This document shows positions 16,942 through 26,905 of a stretch of DNA of 64,000 nt, one piece after another. The notes beneath the pieces are model-generated. The model ran no database searches. It was not told where the DNA came from and worked only from the letters and a program-made list of their open reading frames with translations. The stretch is from an uncultured cyanobacterium (lineage in GTDB: Bacteria > Cyanobacteriota > Cyanobacteriia > Cyanobacteriales > Nostocaceae). Position 1 is the first letter of the stretch. Each line of letters starts with the position of its first letter. A program made the translations under genes and the position numbers. The DNA is taken from positions 62,001 through 126,000 of the forward strand of contig CAINGU010000005.1 of the NCBI GenBank assembly GCA_903848645.1, in the 5' to 3' direction.

Positions 16942-17172
16942 TCAGAATGTTTCTCTATCTGGTTGTTCTGGTTGTGGATGTCTGATAAATGTATCATCCT
17001 GAATACAACCATAAAAATCACTCAGTTTTGTTGTGTTTTGATTTGGTGATACTATTTCAAAAAACTCCTCAGTCAATGGGGGAATATCAGAATAGTCAAT
17101 ATCCTCATCTGACATTGAATCTAAAGCTTGCCAATTAGTCCGTGAGATATTGTTCACATCTTTTTTGTTCAT
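16942..17172 (-). CDS. BrnA/COG3514-like antitoxin, possibly chimeric or remnant
   Basis: From ATG 17172 the product has 76 residues. The core SRTNWQALDSMSDEDIDYSDIPPLTEEFF is the typical start of BrnA-type antitoxins, which bind a BrnT ribonuclease and repress their own operon. The usual C-terminal ribbon-helix-helix (RLD..VL.WFK) is not present. Instead the protein ends LSDFYGCIQDDTFIRHPQ..., which looks like part of another small antitoxin family. No toxin gene lies on either side. The frame is open further upstream to 17241, but that segment is likely non-coding. Best read as an orphan or recombinant leftover in the accessory pocket before miaB. Confidence 0.55.
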   Translation of the reverse strand: MNKKDVNNISRTNWQALDSMSDEDIDYSDIPPLTEEFFEIVSPNQNTTKLSDFYGCIQDDTFIRHPQPEQPDRETF

Positions 17173-17336
17173 AATTAAATTTAAAACATCCGGAAAATGT
17201 CCATTATCCACTACAAACCGCATACGGTGTGCATTACCCACCCGACACCACCTAAAAATTTCCCCAAATGAGATAAAATTCTTATATAGAATAGAAAACA
17301 GACTTGATATACATTACTAACTAAGCGTAATTCCCA

Positions 17337-18698
17337 ATGACCACTAACCGCCATTACCACATTATTACCTTCGGTTGCCAAATGAATAAGGCCGACTCTG
17401 AGCGCATGGCTGGCATCTTAGAAGACATGGGCTTTGAGTGGTCAGACGACCCAAATCAAGCAGATGTAATCCTTTACAACACCTGCACCATTCGGGATAA
17501 TGCGGAACAAAAAGTATATTCTTATTTAGGTAGACAGGCCAAACGCAAGCAAGAACAACCTGATTTAACTTTGATTGTTGCTGGTTGTGTTGCCCAACAA
17601 GAAGGGGAAGCTTTACTGCGACGAGTCCCAGAATTGGATTTAGTCATGGGACCCCAACACGCTAACCGTCTGAAAGATTTGCTAGAGTCGGTTTTTGCAG
17701 GTAATCAAGTTGTCGCTACCGAAGAAGTTCATATTTTTGAAGATATCACCCAACCCCGTCGAGATAGTCAGGTAACAGCTTGGGTAAATATCATTTATGG
17801 CTGTAATGAACGTTGTACTTATTGCGTAGTTCCCAACGTGCGCGGTGTGGAACAGTCCCGCACACCAGAATCTATCCGTGCGGAAATTGAACTGTTAGCA
17901 AGACAAGGGTACAAAGAAATTACGCTCCTGGGTCAAAATATTGACGCTTATGGGCGGGATTTACCCGGTTCTACACCAGAAGGTCGTCACCTGCACACAT
18001 TGACAGATTTACTCTATTATGTTCATGATGTACCGGGAATTGAACGCATTAGATTTGCCACCAGTCACCCCCGTTATTTTACAGAAAGATTAATTAAAGC
18101 TTGTGCCGATTTGCCCAAAGTTTGCGAACATTTTCATATTCCCTTTCAATCTGGAGATAATGAGCTTTTAAAAGCGATGTCACGGGGTTATACTCACGAA
18201 AAATATCGCCGAATTATTGATACTATTCGGCGGTATATGCCAGATGCGTCAATTAGTGCTGATGCAATTGTGGGTTTTCCGGGTGAGACAGAGGAACAGT
18301 TTGAAAATACTTTGAAATTGACGGCAGATATCGGCTTTGATATGTTGAATACTGCGGCTTATTCTCCCCGTCCTGGGACACCTGCGGCTTTGTGGGATAA
18401 TCAATTGAGTGAAGAAGTAAAAAGCGATCGCTTGCAAAGATTAAATCATTTAGTTAATATCAAAGCAGCCGAGCGATCGCAGCGTTACTTTGGTCGCATT
18501 GAAGAAGTATTAGTAGAAGCTCAAAACACCAAAGACACAAATCAGGTCATGGGAAGAACTGGAGGAAATCGGCTCACCTTCTTTACTGGTGATATTAATG
18601 AACTTAAAGGGCAAATAGTCAAGGTAAAAATTACCGAAATTCGCGCTTTTAGTTTAACTGGAGAAGCGGTGGAAGTCCGTCACGCAGTGACAGTTTAA
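17337..18698 (+). CDS. miaB: tRNA-2-methylthio-N6-dimethylallyladenosine synthase MiaB
   Basis: The 453-residue radical-SAM methylthiotransferase adds the 2-methylthio group to i6A37 in tRNAs reading UNN codons. The N-terminal UPF0004 domain has the cluster cysteines in [23 protein letters not shown] and [10 protein letters not shown]. The radical SAM motif is [13 protein letters not shown]. The C-terminal TRAM domain ends near EAVEVRHA. The order and length match MiaB rather than MtaB or RimO. Two HIP1 sites lie at about 18423 and 18473. It appears monocistronic. Confidence 0.96.
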   Translation: MTTNRHYHIITFGCQMNKADSERMAGILEDMGFEWSDDPNQADVILYNTCTIRDNAEQKVYSYLGRQAKRKQEQPDLTLIVAGCVAQQEGEALLRRVPELDLVMGPQHANRLKDLLESVFAGNQVVATEEVHIFEDITQPRRDSQVTAWVNIIYGCNERCTYCVVPNVRGVEQSRTPESIRAEIELLARQGYKEITLLGQNIDAYGRDLPGSTPEGRHLHTLTDLLYYVHDVPGIERIRFATSHPRYFTERLIKACADLPKVCEHFHIPFQSGDNELLKAMSRGYTHEKYRRIIDTIRRYMPDASISADAIVGFPGETEEQFENTLKLTADIGFDMLNTAAYSPRPGTPAALWDNQLSEEVKSDRLQRLNHLVNIKAAERSQRYFGRIEEVLVEAQNTKDTNQVMGRTGGNRLTFFTGDINELKGQIVKVKITEIRAFSLTGEAVEVRHAVTV

Positions 18699-18706
18699 CA
18701 AAATAT

Positions 18707-18841
18707 AGGATTGGGGAGCGGGAAGATTTAGCGGCTTTGAGTCCTTATTTAACCATTCCTATCAAGCGTTTTGGCGATTATCTAATTGATCTTGATACGA
18801 TTCCACCAGCACTTGAGGAGACGTTAAATTTAGGCTTTTGA
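18707..18841 (+). pseudogene. C-terminal fragment of an unidentified protein (possible transposase relic)
   Basis: An open stretch without a start codon, directly after miaB, reads RIGEREDLAALSPYLTIPIK then RFGDYLIDLDTIPPALEETL and stops at 18841. The composition is clearly protein-like, and the LSPY...I.RFGDY.IDL pattern reminds me of the end of Tn3-type transposases, but the match is weak. The remaining DNA to 19077 is AT-rich with no gene. I treat it as a relic of a lost gene. Confidence 0.4.
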
Positions 18842-19077
18842 GTAAATTTGTTACAAAACTTTACGTCGTGATAAATTTTGCGCGGATCTTATCTTTACCC
18901 CAACTACTCTAGGAGAGCCTGGATTATTTTCAGCTTTGGCTTGATTACAAAAGAAAATAATCAGTATATTTCTAAATATATAAAAGTAGCTAAACATTAA
19001 TCTTACCTTTGATTGATGTAGATCATGTCTGTATTTTGAGAGTATGTAAGGTGTTTACGTGCTAATCGGAATTAATA

Positions 19078-19623
19078 ATGACGATACATAAAATAAACAT
19101 TGGTTTAACAGAACAGCAGCGTCACGGTGTGATGAATTTGCTAAATCTTGATTTAGCAGATGCTTATGTACTGCTAGTAAAAACAAAAAAGTATCATTGG
19201 GATGTTGTCGGTCCTCAGTTTCGCACATTGCATCAACTTTGGGAAGAACACTATCAAGAACTGACAATCAATATTGATAAAATAGCTGAAAGAATTCGGA
19301 CTTTGGGCTGTTATCCAACTGGCACAATGGAAGGATTTCTAAATCTTGCTACTCTCAAAGAACATAGCGGTGAAATTCCTACAGCAACCGGAATGGTAAC
19401 TCAATTGGTAGAAGATCATGAGCAGATTATTCGCAATTTAAGAAATCATATAGATCAGTGTAGTGAAGAATTTCATGATCAAGGTTCTGCTGATTTTTTA
19501 ACTGAATTGATGAAAAAACATGAAGAAATGGCTTGGATGTTGCGCTCATTTATTGAAGGACAAGCATTAGAACCAGATGGTAAAAAACAACCATCAAAAA
19601 CTAAAGTTCCTGTGGGTGTGTAA
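19078..19623 (+). CDS. dps: Dps-family ferritin-like DNA-protection protein
   Basis: The 181-residue protein has the Dps intersubunit ferroxidase site: H40 (KKYHW), H52 (TLHQLW), D67 and E71 (NIDKIAERI). It forms dodecamers that oxidise ferrous iron with hydrogen peroxide and store it, protecting DNA. The C-terminal tail is Lys-rich (DGKKQPSKTK), as in DNA-binding members. Cyanobacteria have several Dps paralogues; which one this is cannot be told. The ChaB-domain gene starts 37 bases downstream on the same strand, suggesting a two-gene stress unit. Confidence 0.94.
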   Translation: MTIHKINIGLTEQQRHGVMNLLNLDLADAYVLLVKTKKYHWDVVGPQFRTLHQLWEEHYQELTINIDKIAERIRTLGCYPTGTMEGFLNLATLKEHSGEIPTATGMVTQLVEDHEQIIRNLRNHIDQCSEEFHDQGSADFLTELMKKHEEMAWMLRSFIEGQALEPDGKKQPSKTKVPVGV

Positions 19624-19660
19624 TTGATAATTGTTAACACAAAATATTAGGAGTAAAGAA

Positions 19661-20428
19661 GTGCCAGAAGGATATCAAGCAGAGCGTACCATCTCCGCTG
19701 TATTTAAAGAAGAGAAACAAATTGATACTGTAATTCGGCGGTTACTAGATAGAAATGTCCCTAAGGATAATATTTCCGTAATGGGCAGAAATTTCCAGTC
19801 AGAAACACGAATTTCTGGTTTTATTACGAAGCGAGATGTGATTCTGGGAGGTTTGCGAACAGGAGCAATTTTTGGTTCTTTGTTTGGTTCGTTCTTGAGT
19901 TTGCTCACAGGTGTAGGTGTATTGTTTGTTCCCTTTGTCGGGCCAATTGTGGCAGCAGGTCCAATTGGGGCGATATTATTGGGGGCTGCAAGTGGAGCGA
20001 TCGCTGGTAGTGCTGGTGCAGGTTTAGTATCAGTTCTGACTGCTTTAGGAATGCCAGAAGACAAAGCTACACTCTATCAAACCCGCTTAGAAGCTGGTGA
20101 ATTTTTAGTGATGGTAGAAGTACCGAGCGAGCGCAGTGGCGAATTTCAATTAATTCTCGAAAGTGCTGGTGCTGAAGAAATTAACACAATTGAAAAAACA
20201 CTACCTCATCCTTGTCCGGGAATCTGCAACAGTGCAGATGATTTATCTCCTGAAGTTCGCACTCATCTTTCCCCAGAAGCCCAGCGGATATTCATGCAAC
20301 GTTATAATATTGCACTGAATGAAAATATGGACGAACTTACTTCTGAACAAATGGCTTGGGATGAAGTTCACAAACAATTTGATGAAGACGAAAATGGAGT
20401 TTGGTCAAAAGTGAAAGTTTTGCGCTAG
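19661..20428 (+). CDS. Stress protein with glycine-rich membrane region and ChaB-like C-terminus
   Basis: The start is GTG 19661, preceded by AGGAG with 8-base spacing; the in-frame TTG at 19631 has no such site. The 255-residue protein begins with a general-stress-17M-like domain ([22 protein letters not shown]...ISVMGR). Two Gly/Ala-rich hydrophobic segments follow ([20 protein letters not shown] and [20 protein letters not shown]). [20 protein letters not shown] then precedes a ChaB-like end ([17 protein letters not shown]...AWDEVHKQF). Its role is unknown; the position behind dps suggests oxidative or osmotic stress response. Confidence 0.85.
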   Translation: MPEGYQAERTISAVFKEEKQIDTVIRRLLDRNVPKDNISVMGRNFQSETRISGFITKRDVILGGLRTGAIFGSLFGSFLSLLTGVGVLFVPFVGPIVAAGPIGAILLGAASGAIAGSAGAGLVSVLTALGMPEDKATLYQTRLEAGEFLVMVEVPSERSGEFQLILESAGAEEINTIEKTLPHPCPGICNSADDLSPEVRTHLSPEAQRIFMQRYNIALNENMDELTSEQMAWDEVHKQFDEDENGVWSKVKVLR

Positions 20429-20844
20429 GAATATGCAAACAACAAATTGCACAATCTAGCAAAAAAATATTTACCCAGTTACAGCACTTTCTGGTGTTAT
20501 GAGGTACAAGAACCCCACCCCCAACCCCCTCCCATATCAAAAGTTTATCCTTTTCTTCCCCCCGCAGCCCTGGGGATTGAGGGGGGTGCGATGAGGGGGC
20601 TAAAATGTACCTCATAAGAGCGGAAACCGCTGTATTAATTTAGAGGAATACTTTTGTGGTGCGGGCATCTTGCCCGCTATCTAGCGCCAGGAACAGGTTA
20701 ATTGCCCCTAGATTTATTCGTATCCCCTCAATTTTATGTCGCCACCGGATTTAGAAGCAATAAATTCTGATCAATGAAGATATCCCGGAAAGACAAGATA
20801 TTGTTACAATATTTAACAACGTTGATTTAACTGGTGGCTTCTTC
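20429..20844. other. Repeat-rich spacer
   Basis: 416 bases with no credible gene. It holds a C-rich/G-rich stretch around 20512-20600 (CCCCACCCCCAACCCCCTCCC, then CCCCCCGCAGCCC and GGGGGGTGCGATGAGGGGG) whose arms can fold back on each other. It also holds the short palindrome GCGGGCATCTTGCCCGC near 20662. Both are of a kind seen widely in this group of genomes. Confidence 0.6.
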
Positions 20845-22836
20845 ATGATGGTTAAGACACTTCCCCCTAGTTCTCGAATAAGTCAGGAGGACAGTCGCGG
20901 AGGCGAGTTGTCCGTGATTGAAGTAGTAGCGGAACAAAGTACACAGACTTTAGTAATCAAGTCGGCGGAAACTTCACGAGTGCCAAGACATCAGGCGCGG
21001 GTGACAACAGGATCTGAACCGGAGACGCTGCTGTATGATCCAGTGGAAATACAAGAACAATATAGTGGGCGATTTTGGCAAGTTATCCGGCGGATTTTGA
21101 CAGTTCTTAAACCAATTTTTTCCTTTGCATTTGGGTTGTGGTGGGATAAGCAATGGGGAATTTTGGTTAAAAATGAACAACGTCGCGCTGTTCAACTCAG
21201 AGAATTATTAACAAAGTTAGGTCCGGCTTACATTAAAATTGGTCAAGCTTTATCTACTAGACCAGATTTAGTACCACCAACTTACTTAGAAGAATTAACT
21301 AGACTCCAAGATCAATTACCAGCTTTTCCTAATGAAATAGCTTACCAATTTATTGAGGAAGAATTGGGAGCGCCACCGGCAGAAATTTATGCAGAATTGT
21401 CGGCTCAACCCATTGCGGCTGCTTCCTTGGGACAGGTATATAAAGGAAAGTTGAAAACTGGGGAAGAAGTAGCGATTAAAGTACAACGCCCAGATTTACG
21501 GGAAAGAATTACTATTGATTTGTATATTTTGCGGAATCTGGCTGCTTGGGTACAGCGGAATGTTAAGCGAGTCCGCAGTGATTTAGTCGGGATTTTGGAT
21601 GAGTTAGGCGATCGCATTTTTGAAGAAATGGATTATATTCATGAAGGCGAAAATGCTGAACGCTTTTTTGAATTATATGGTCACATGAAGGATATTTATG
21701 TGCCAAAAATTTACTGGGAATACACCAACCGTCGCGTTTTAACGATGGAGTGGATTAACGGCATCAAATTAACTCAACCCGAAAAAATTGCCGCTATAGG
21801 AATCAATGCGCGGTATTTAGTTGAAGTTGGTATTCAGTGTTCCCTGCGTCAGTTATTAGAACATGGATTTTTCCATGCTGACCCTCATCCAGGCAACTTG
21901 TTAGCTACTATGGATGGTAAGTTGGCTTATCTCGACTTTGGGATGATGAGCGAAGTTAAACCAGCCCAACGTTATGGTTTAATTGAAGCAATTGTTCACG
22001 TTGTTAACCGGGAATTTGATAGTTTAGCAAAAGACTATGTAAAGTTAGAATTCCTCACTCCAGAAACCGATCTTACCCCGATCATTCCTGCTTTTGCCAA
22101 GGTATTTGCTAACGCTGAAGGTGCAAGTGTAGCGGATTTGAATATTAAAAGCATCACCGATGATTTATCGGCTCTAATGTATGAATATCCTTTCCGCGTT
22201 CCCCCCTATTACGCTTTAATTATTCGTTCTCTTGTGACTTTGGAAGGGATTGCAATTTATATAGATCCAAATTTTAAAGTTCTCAGTGAGGCTTATCCTT
22301 ATGTTGCTAAAAGGTTATTAACAGATCCCGCAGATGAGTTAAGAACATCATTACAAGAGTTACTTTTTAAAGATGGTAAATTCCGCTGGAATCGTTTGGA
22401 GAACCTGTTAAAAAATGCCCGTAGTAACCAAGAATATGATCTGAACTTAGTTCTCAATCAAGGAGTAGAATTTCTCTCTTCTGAACGGGGTTCATTTATT
22501 CGTGACAGATTAGTTGATGAATTTTTTAACAGTATAGATGCTGTTAGTAAAAATGCTTTGCATAACTTCACCTATCTACTCCGAGAAAGGGTAGGAATAA
22601 CCACAGTAAACCAAATCCCCTCAGCAACGATTGAACAACAACAAACCTTAGAATATATTAAACGTATTGCTGGTATTTTGCGGGAAACTAAAGGCTTTGA
22701 TGCGACAAAACTAGCTCCTCAATTAGCCCAAGTCATTATTAATCCGGGAGTCCAGCGTTTAGGTCAACAAATTGCTAATCGCGTTACCCAAAAAGCCGTA
22801 ACTCGGATAATTCGGGAATTATTAGCATCTGAATAA
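20845..22836 (+). CDS. ABC1/UbiB/ADCK-family atypical kinase
   Basis: The 663-residue protein has the ABC1 hallmark motifs. LGPAYIKIGQALSTRPDL is the KxGQ motif. AAASLGQVYKGKLKTGEEVA is the Ala-rich nucleotide loop, and VAIKVQRP carries the ATP-binding Lys. FFHADPHPGNLL is the catalytic loop and YLDFGMMSEV the metal-binding DFG. A hydrophobic segment lies near residues 80-100. Family members support quinone and prenyl-lipid metabolism (plastoquinone, tocopherol) in plastids and cyanobacteria. The N-terminal 65 residues are polar and poorly conserved; ATG 20845 and ATG 20848 are both possible. Tandem repeats follow its stop directly. Confidence 0.93.
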   Translation: MMVKTLPPSSRISQEDSRGGELSVIEVVAEQSTQTLVIKSAETSRVPRHQARVTTGSEPETLLYDPVEIQEQYSGRFWQVIRRILTVLKPIFSFAFGLWWDKQWGILVKNEQRRAVQLRELLTKLGPAYIKIGQALSTRPDLVPPTYLEELTRLQDQLPAFPNEIAYQFIEEELGAPPAEIYAELSAQPIAAASLGQVYKGKLKTGEEVAIKVQRPDLRERITIDLYILRNLAAWVQRNVKRVRSDLVGILDELGDRIFEEMDYIHEGENAERFFELYGHMKDIYVPKIYWEYTNRRVLTMEWINGIKLTQPEKIAAIGINARYLVEVGIQCSLRQLLEHGFFHADPHPGNLLATMDGKLAYLDFGMMSEVKPAQRYGLIEAIVHVVNREFDSLAKDYVKLEFLTPETDLTPIIPAFAKVFANAEGASVADLNIKSITDDLSALMYEYPFRVPPYYALIIRSLVTLEGIAIYIDPNFKVLSEAYPYVAKRLLTDPADELRTSLQELLFKDGKFRWNRLENLLKNARSNQEYDLNLVLNQGVEFLSSERGSFIRDRLVDEFFNSIDAVSKNALHNFTYLLRERVGITTVNQIPSATIEQQQTLEYIKRIAGILRETKGFDATKLAPQLAQVIINPGVQRLGQQIANRVTQKAVTRIIRELLASE

Positions 22837-22837
22837 T

Positions 22838-23012
22838 GTCTTAACTGTGATTTTTCTGATTAATTAATTGTCTTAACTGTGATTTTTCTGATTTAGATGA
22901 TTAAGATGATTAATTATCACAAAAATCAGATTAATCACAAAAATCATAGTTTAGATGATTAATTATCACAAAAATCATAGTTTAGATGATTAATTAATCA
23001 CGCAAATCATAG
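22838..23012. repeat. Cluster of 31-32 bp repeats in both orientations
   Basis: GTCTTAACTGTGATTTTTCT... starts at 22838 and again at 22870 (period 32). The opposite-orientation unit TTTAGATGATTAATTATCAC... starts at 22950 and 22981 (period 31). The last copy runs into the 3' end of the neighbouring reverse-strand gene. The ends match the 56-bp tandem unit at 4409-4520. Confidence 0.85.
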
Positions 23013-23431
23013 TTCTGATGTTTTTCTTCTAAAGCTTCAATTTGTTCACGACGGGCTTCTAATTCCAAACTACGACGGGCTAAATCTTGATTTTGTAAAG
23101 TTAAATTTTGTTGCCAACTTTCCATTTTTTCTGCTTCATGCTTGAGAAATTCGGGAGTAACTCCTGTGGAAAGATAAGTTTGTACTAGATTAATTACCCA
23201 GTCTTTAGCATCTTGAACTGTTTCAATCTCACCATTAGCAGAAATTTCAACTAACACCAATAAGTTATTGCTTATGGTATTTTCATTTCCTAAAAGAATT
23301 AAAGTTTCTATAGCTAACGTCACGCTATCGGAAATTGTCAGCCAAAAATTTTCTGATTCTTGACGTGCTAATAAATGTAATTGATACTGGCCTGAAAAAT
23401 CATTTTTATGTACTTGGGCAAGATATAACAT
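22994..23431 (-). CDS. Conserved hypothetical protein with coiled-coil C-terminus
   Basis: The protein has 145 residues and I do not recognise its family. The N-terminal half is compact and beta-rich (MLYLAQVHKNDFSGQYQLHL, with ENFWLTISD and ILLGNENTISNNLLVLVEI). The C-terminal 50 residues form a charged helix (LARRSLELEARREQIEALEE). The last residues (NYDLRD) and the stop codon are encoded by the adjoining 31-bp repeat, so the natural C-terminus has been replaced or extended. A short spacer with STRR sequence separates it from valS on the same strand. Low-confidence function; real gene by composition. Confidence 0.72.
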   Translation of the reverse strand: MLYLAQVHKNDFSGQYQLHLLARQESENFWLTISDSVTLAIETLILLGNENTISNNLLVLVEISANGEIETVQDAKDWVINLVQTYLSTGVTPEFLKHEAEKMESWQQNLTLQNQDLARRSLELEARREQIEALEEKHQNYDLRD

Positions 23432-23467
23432 AATTTTACTTTGTTACTAATTTAAATATTTAGGTAT

Positions 23468-23590
23468 TTGGGGACTGGGGACTGGGAACTGGCCAAAAGC
23501 AGAAAGTTCTTAATTCATTACCCATTACCAATTACCAATTACCCATTACCCATTACCCATTACCCATTACCAATTACCAATCACCAATCC
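23468..23590. repeat. STRR arrays: GGGACTG and CCCATTA/CCAATTA heptamers
   Basis: The sequence starts with GGGGACTGGGGACTGGGAACTGG (23469-23491). From about 23517 to 23590 about ten units of CCATTAC/CCAATTA-type heptamers follow. The array lies just past the valS stop codon (23601). Confidence 0.85.
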
Positions 23591-23600
23591 CCCATTCTAC

Positions 23601-26600
23601 TTATACTAAACTACGCAGGCGCTCACGCAAAATTTCTGCTTGTTTTTCAGCTTCGGCTAAAGTAACCCTAGCACTCTGAACTACATCTGTGGGGGCTTTA
23701 TCTACAAACTTAGAATTGCTTAATCTAGCGCTTAAAGATTGGGCTTCCGCTTCGGCTTTTTGCAGACTTTTCTCTAGTTTTGCCCGCACAACTTCAATAT
23801 CTACAACTCCTTTTAAGGGAATTACTACCTGTACAGTTCCAACAACACCAGCAATGGAATTTTCTTTTTCCTGGGGTGCGGTTGGTGGTAATTCCGGTTC
23901 AGTTGGTGTTTCACTGGGTGGGAAGTATTTTGCAAATAACTCAAGTCTAGCTTCAGCATTGAGTAAATAGCGGAAACCAAACCAACCGACATAACCCAAA
24001 CCAATTATTTCAAAGCTAGTACCAAAGACGGGAATATCTAAAGCAGTATTACCAACAAATACAGCCACTCGCAAACCGATAAGCGCGATAACTGTTAAAG
24101 CAATTATCTGAATTCCACCCCAATATTTATTATCTTCAACTGTAACAATCTCTTCGGGAATAACAACAGGATTAGCATCAACAATTGTTAAAGTTTCCAC
24201 CTTAGCTAAATCTTGAATATAAGCTTGTCCAGCGGTGAGAATAAATCTTTCACTTTCGCTTTCACTTTGCAAATTTGCAGTAATTTTTACCCCTGGTTTA
24301 ATATCTGCTTCTGCTCGTAAATTGCGAATTGTGCGAATTGTGCCAATTAACAAATCAAACTGTATTTCCAAAGCTGAATCAATGAAATTTTCATCTGCTT
24401 CAGGATAGGATTGCAAAGGTAAAAGTTGGGGATTTTCAGCGGGTTGTTGGGTGAGAGTTTGCCAAATTTCCTCAGTAATGTGAGGCATAAAGGGATGCAA
24501 TAATTTTAAAATCCCTTCTAAAATGTAGGCAATGATTTGTTGGGCAACTTTGCGAGAAGTGGGTTCTGCATCTTTCTGTAATCTGGATTTAACTAATTCA
24601 ATATACCAATCACAGAAATCACCTCGAATAAACTCATAAAGTCCCTTTGCTGCTTCTCCTAAACCATAATTATCAATGTCATGATTAGTTTGTTTAACAA
24701 CTTGGTTAAAACGGGAAAGAATCCACTTATCACTTAATTCTGTGGGAACTGGTTGACCTAATTGGGCTGGGGTTTGTCCATCCAAATTCATCATCACAAA
24801 TCGGGCAGCATTCCACAACTTATTGGCAAAATTGCGAGAAGCTTCTACCGAAATAGATTCATCTTTTTTGCGGTCATATTCTAAGCGAATATCTTGACCA
24901 GCCCCAGCTACTTCCTTAATTAAGGTATAGCGTAAAGCATCAGTTCCATATTTGGCAATCAACAATAAAGGATCAATGCCATTATTTGCCGATTTCGACA
25001 TTTTCTTATTATTTTCATCTCGCACCAAACCGTGAATATAAACAGTTTTAAACGGCATTTTTCCGGTAAAATGTGTTCCCATCATGGTCATTCTCGCTAC
25101 CCAGAAAAAGATAATGTCAAAACCAGTAACGAGGGTAGCCGTGGGATAATATGCCGCTAAATCTTCTGTTTCTTCAGGCCAACCTAAAGTTGAAAATGGC
25201 CAAAGTCCAGAAGAAAACCAAGTATCTAAAACATCGGGGTCTTGTGTTAATTTCACATCTTCCCCAAATTGGGCTTTGGCTTTTTGTAGCGCTTCTGCTT
25301 CATTGCGGGCAACAAAATAAGGCGTTGAATCAGTAATTTCTCCTTCCGTTTCGCTGACAGCATACCAAGCGGGAATTTGATGACCCCACCACAACTGCCG
25401 AGAAATACACCAATCACGCAGATTTACTAACCAATCACGATAAACTTTAGACCAACGTTGGGGAACAATTTCTGGAGAATCTTGATTATCGAGGAAATCT
25501 AAGGTTTTATCAGCCAGAGGACGGATTTTGACAAACCATTGGGTAGAAAGCAGAGGTTCAACAGGGACTTTTCCGCGATCGCTATAAGGTACTGTATGTT
25601 TATATTCCTCAACTTTGACTAGAACGCCATCAGCTTCTAAACGGGCTACCACATTTTTCCGCGCCACAAAGCGGTCTTGTCCTTGGAACTCACCGGCATT
25701 TTCATTTAATGTGCCGTCCTTATTCATAATATTAATGAACGGCAAATCATGACGTTTACCCATTTCAAAGTCATTGGGGTCATGGGCGGGTGTTACCTTG
25801 ACGCAACCAGTCCCAAAAGCCGGGTCAACCAATTCATCACCAATAATGGGGATTTCCCGGTTCATAATTGGTAAAGTCAGAGTTTTGCCAATCAGGTGTT
25901 TATATCTGTCGTCACTGGGGTTAACAGCCACACCCGTATCACCTAACATAGTTTCCGGGCGAGTTGTCGCCACTTCCAAAAAGCCAGAACCGTCGCTAAG
26001 GGGATAACGGAAATACCACAGATTCCCATTTACTTCCTTGGGTTCTACTTCCAAATCAGACACCGCTGAACCAGAAGCAGGACACCAATTGACTAAATAG
26101 TTACTACGATGAATTAGTCCTTCTTCATGGAGGCGAATAAATGCTTCTAAAACAGATTTTGATAAACCTTCATCTAAAGTAAAGCGCTCCCTTGTCCAGT
26201 CTACGGATACACCTAACCGTTTTAACTGATTAATAATTGTGCCACCAGATTCGGCTTTCCATTGCCAAGCGCGTTCTAGGAACTTTTCCCGCCCTAAGTC
26301 ATGGCGAGTTTTGCCTTCGGCTTTGAGTTGCTTTTCTAAAATCGTTTGCACTGCAATACTGGCGTGGTCAGTTCCTGGTAGCCACAGGGTATTCCGTCCT
26401 TTCATGCGGTGGTAGCGCACCAGGGTGTCAATGATAGCCCCTTCAAAGGCGTGACCCATGTGCAAACTGCCGGTCACGTTAGGTGGAGGGATAACGATGC
26501 AGTAGGGTTCGCCCTTGTGGTTGGGGTCAGCTTTATAAACTTGGTTGTCTTCCCAGAATTTTTGCCATTTGGCTTCTGTGGAGAAGGCTTCGTAAAGACT

Positions 26601-26627
26601 GGGGAGATTAGGAATAGTTACGGTCAT
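23601..26627 (-). CDS. valS: Valyl-tRNA synthetase with CAAD membrane domain
   Basis: The 1008-residue enzyme charges tRNA-Val. Class I signatures are [13 protein letters not shown] (HIGH, 56-59) and KKMSKS near 540. The editing domain and the [16 protein letters not shown] block are intact. Between the anticodon-binding region and the C-terminal coiled coil sits an insertion of about 70 residues (about 835-905) with two hydrophobic helices ([34 protein letters not shown]). This is the cyanobacterial aminoacyl-tRNA synthetase appended domain (CAAD), reported to tether ValRS and other synthetases to thylakoid membranes and related to plant CURT1. A Pro/Glu-rich linker follows it. It is monocistronic or follows its upstream neighbour loosely. 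Confidence 0.97.
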   Translation of the reverse strand: MTVTIPNLPSLYEAFSTEAKWQKFWEDNQVYKADPNHKGEPYCIVIPPPNVTGSLHMGHAFEGAIIDTLVRYHRMKGRNTLWLPGTDHASIAVQTILEKQLKAEGKTRHDLGREKFLERAWQWKAESGGTIINQLKRLGVSVDWTRERFTLDEGLSKSVLEAFIRLHEEGLIHRSNYLVNWCPASGSAVSDLEVEPKEVNGNLWYFRYPLSDGSGFLEVATTRPETMLGDTGVAVNPSDDRYKHLIGKTLTLPIMNREIPIIGDELVDPAFGTGCVKVTPAHDPNDFEMGKRHDLPFINIMNKDGTLNENAGEFQGQDRFVARKNVVARLEADGVLVKVEEYKHTVPYSDRGKVPVEPLLSTQWFVKIRPLADKTLDFLDNQDSPEIVPQRWSKVYRDWLVNLRDWCISRQLWWGHQIPAWYAVSETEGEITDSTPYFVARNEAEALQKAKAQFGEDVKLTQDPDVLDTWFSSGLWPFSTLGWPEETEDLAAYYPTATLVTGFDIIFFWVARMTMMGTHFTGKMPFKTVYIHGLVRDENNKKMSKSANNGIDPLLLIAKYGTDALRYTLIKEVAGAGQDIRLEYDRKKDESISVEASRNFANKLWNAARFVMMNLDGQTPAQLGQPVPTELSDKWILSRFNQVVKQTNHDIDNYGLGEAAKGLYEFIRGDFCDWYIELVKSRLQKDAEPTSRKVAQQIIAYILEGILKLLHPFMPHITEEIWQTLTQQPAENPQLLPLQSYPEADENFIDSALEIQFDLLIGTIRTIRNLRAEADIKPGVKITANLQSESESERFILTAGQAYIQDLAKVETLTIVDANPVVIPEEIVTVEDNKYWGGIQIIALTVIALIGLRVAVFVGNTALDIPVFGTSFEIIGLGYVGWFGFRYLLNAEARLELFAKYFPPSETPTEPELPPTAPQEKENSIAGVVGTVQVVIPLKGVVDIEVVRAKLEKSLQKAEAEAQSLSARLSNSKFVDKAPTDVVQSARVTLAEAEKQAEILRERLRSLV

Positions 26628-26680
26628 GCTGGGAATAATAATTTTATGACAACTTTACTAAATTTTGCCACAGGCAAGGA

Positions 26681-26750
26681 GGTTAGAACATTCTTAAAAT
26701 CTCAAAATCAGTGATAACAAGGTTTTTACTTTTGCCTCTTGCTTCTTGCC
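26681..26750 (-). repeat. Dispersed repeat copy A (pairs with 37051-37107)
   Basis: On the reverse strand it reads GGCAAGAAGCAAGAGGC, then AAAAGTAAAAACCTTGTTATC and ACTGATTTTGAGATTTT. The same order with few changes appears on the forward strand at 37051-37107. It lies in the valS/epimerase divergent spacer. Confidence 0.65.
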
Positions 26751-26905
26751 TTGTGCCATAACTCCTGATTCGGTGATTCCTGCTATAGAATCAAACTTGA
26801 AAACATATTCAGAAATTCTTGAATAGAAATATGCTTTTTTCCTGATTAATATGGTATAAAAAAGCATAGTAGCCACTGAAGGTATATGTTAGTAAAAGGG
26901 AAAAT

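Noticed and set aside
19030-19077. NtcA-like site (GTA...TAC) before dps
   Set aside because: The spacing in GTAAGGTGTTTAC is 7, not the required 8, and no -10 at the right distance is seen.
20337-20615. Reverse ORF over the ChaB-domain gene end and G-rich spacer
   Set aside because: Composition comes from the CCCC/GGGG repeat; overlaps a well-supported gene on the other strand.
22838-23012. Possible CRISPR array
   Set aside because: Repeats of 31-32 bases follow each other directly, some inverted, without unique spacers; no cas gene is present.
23517-23590. Regular CCATTAC units as a CRISPR-like or minisatellite gene feature
   Set aside because: Period is 7 bases without spacers; it is STRR sequence.
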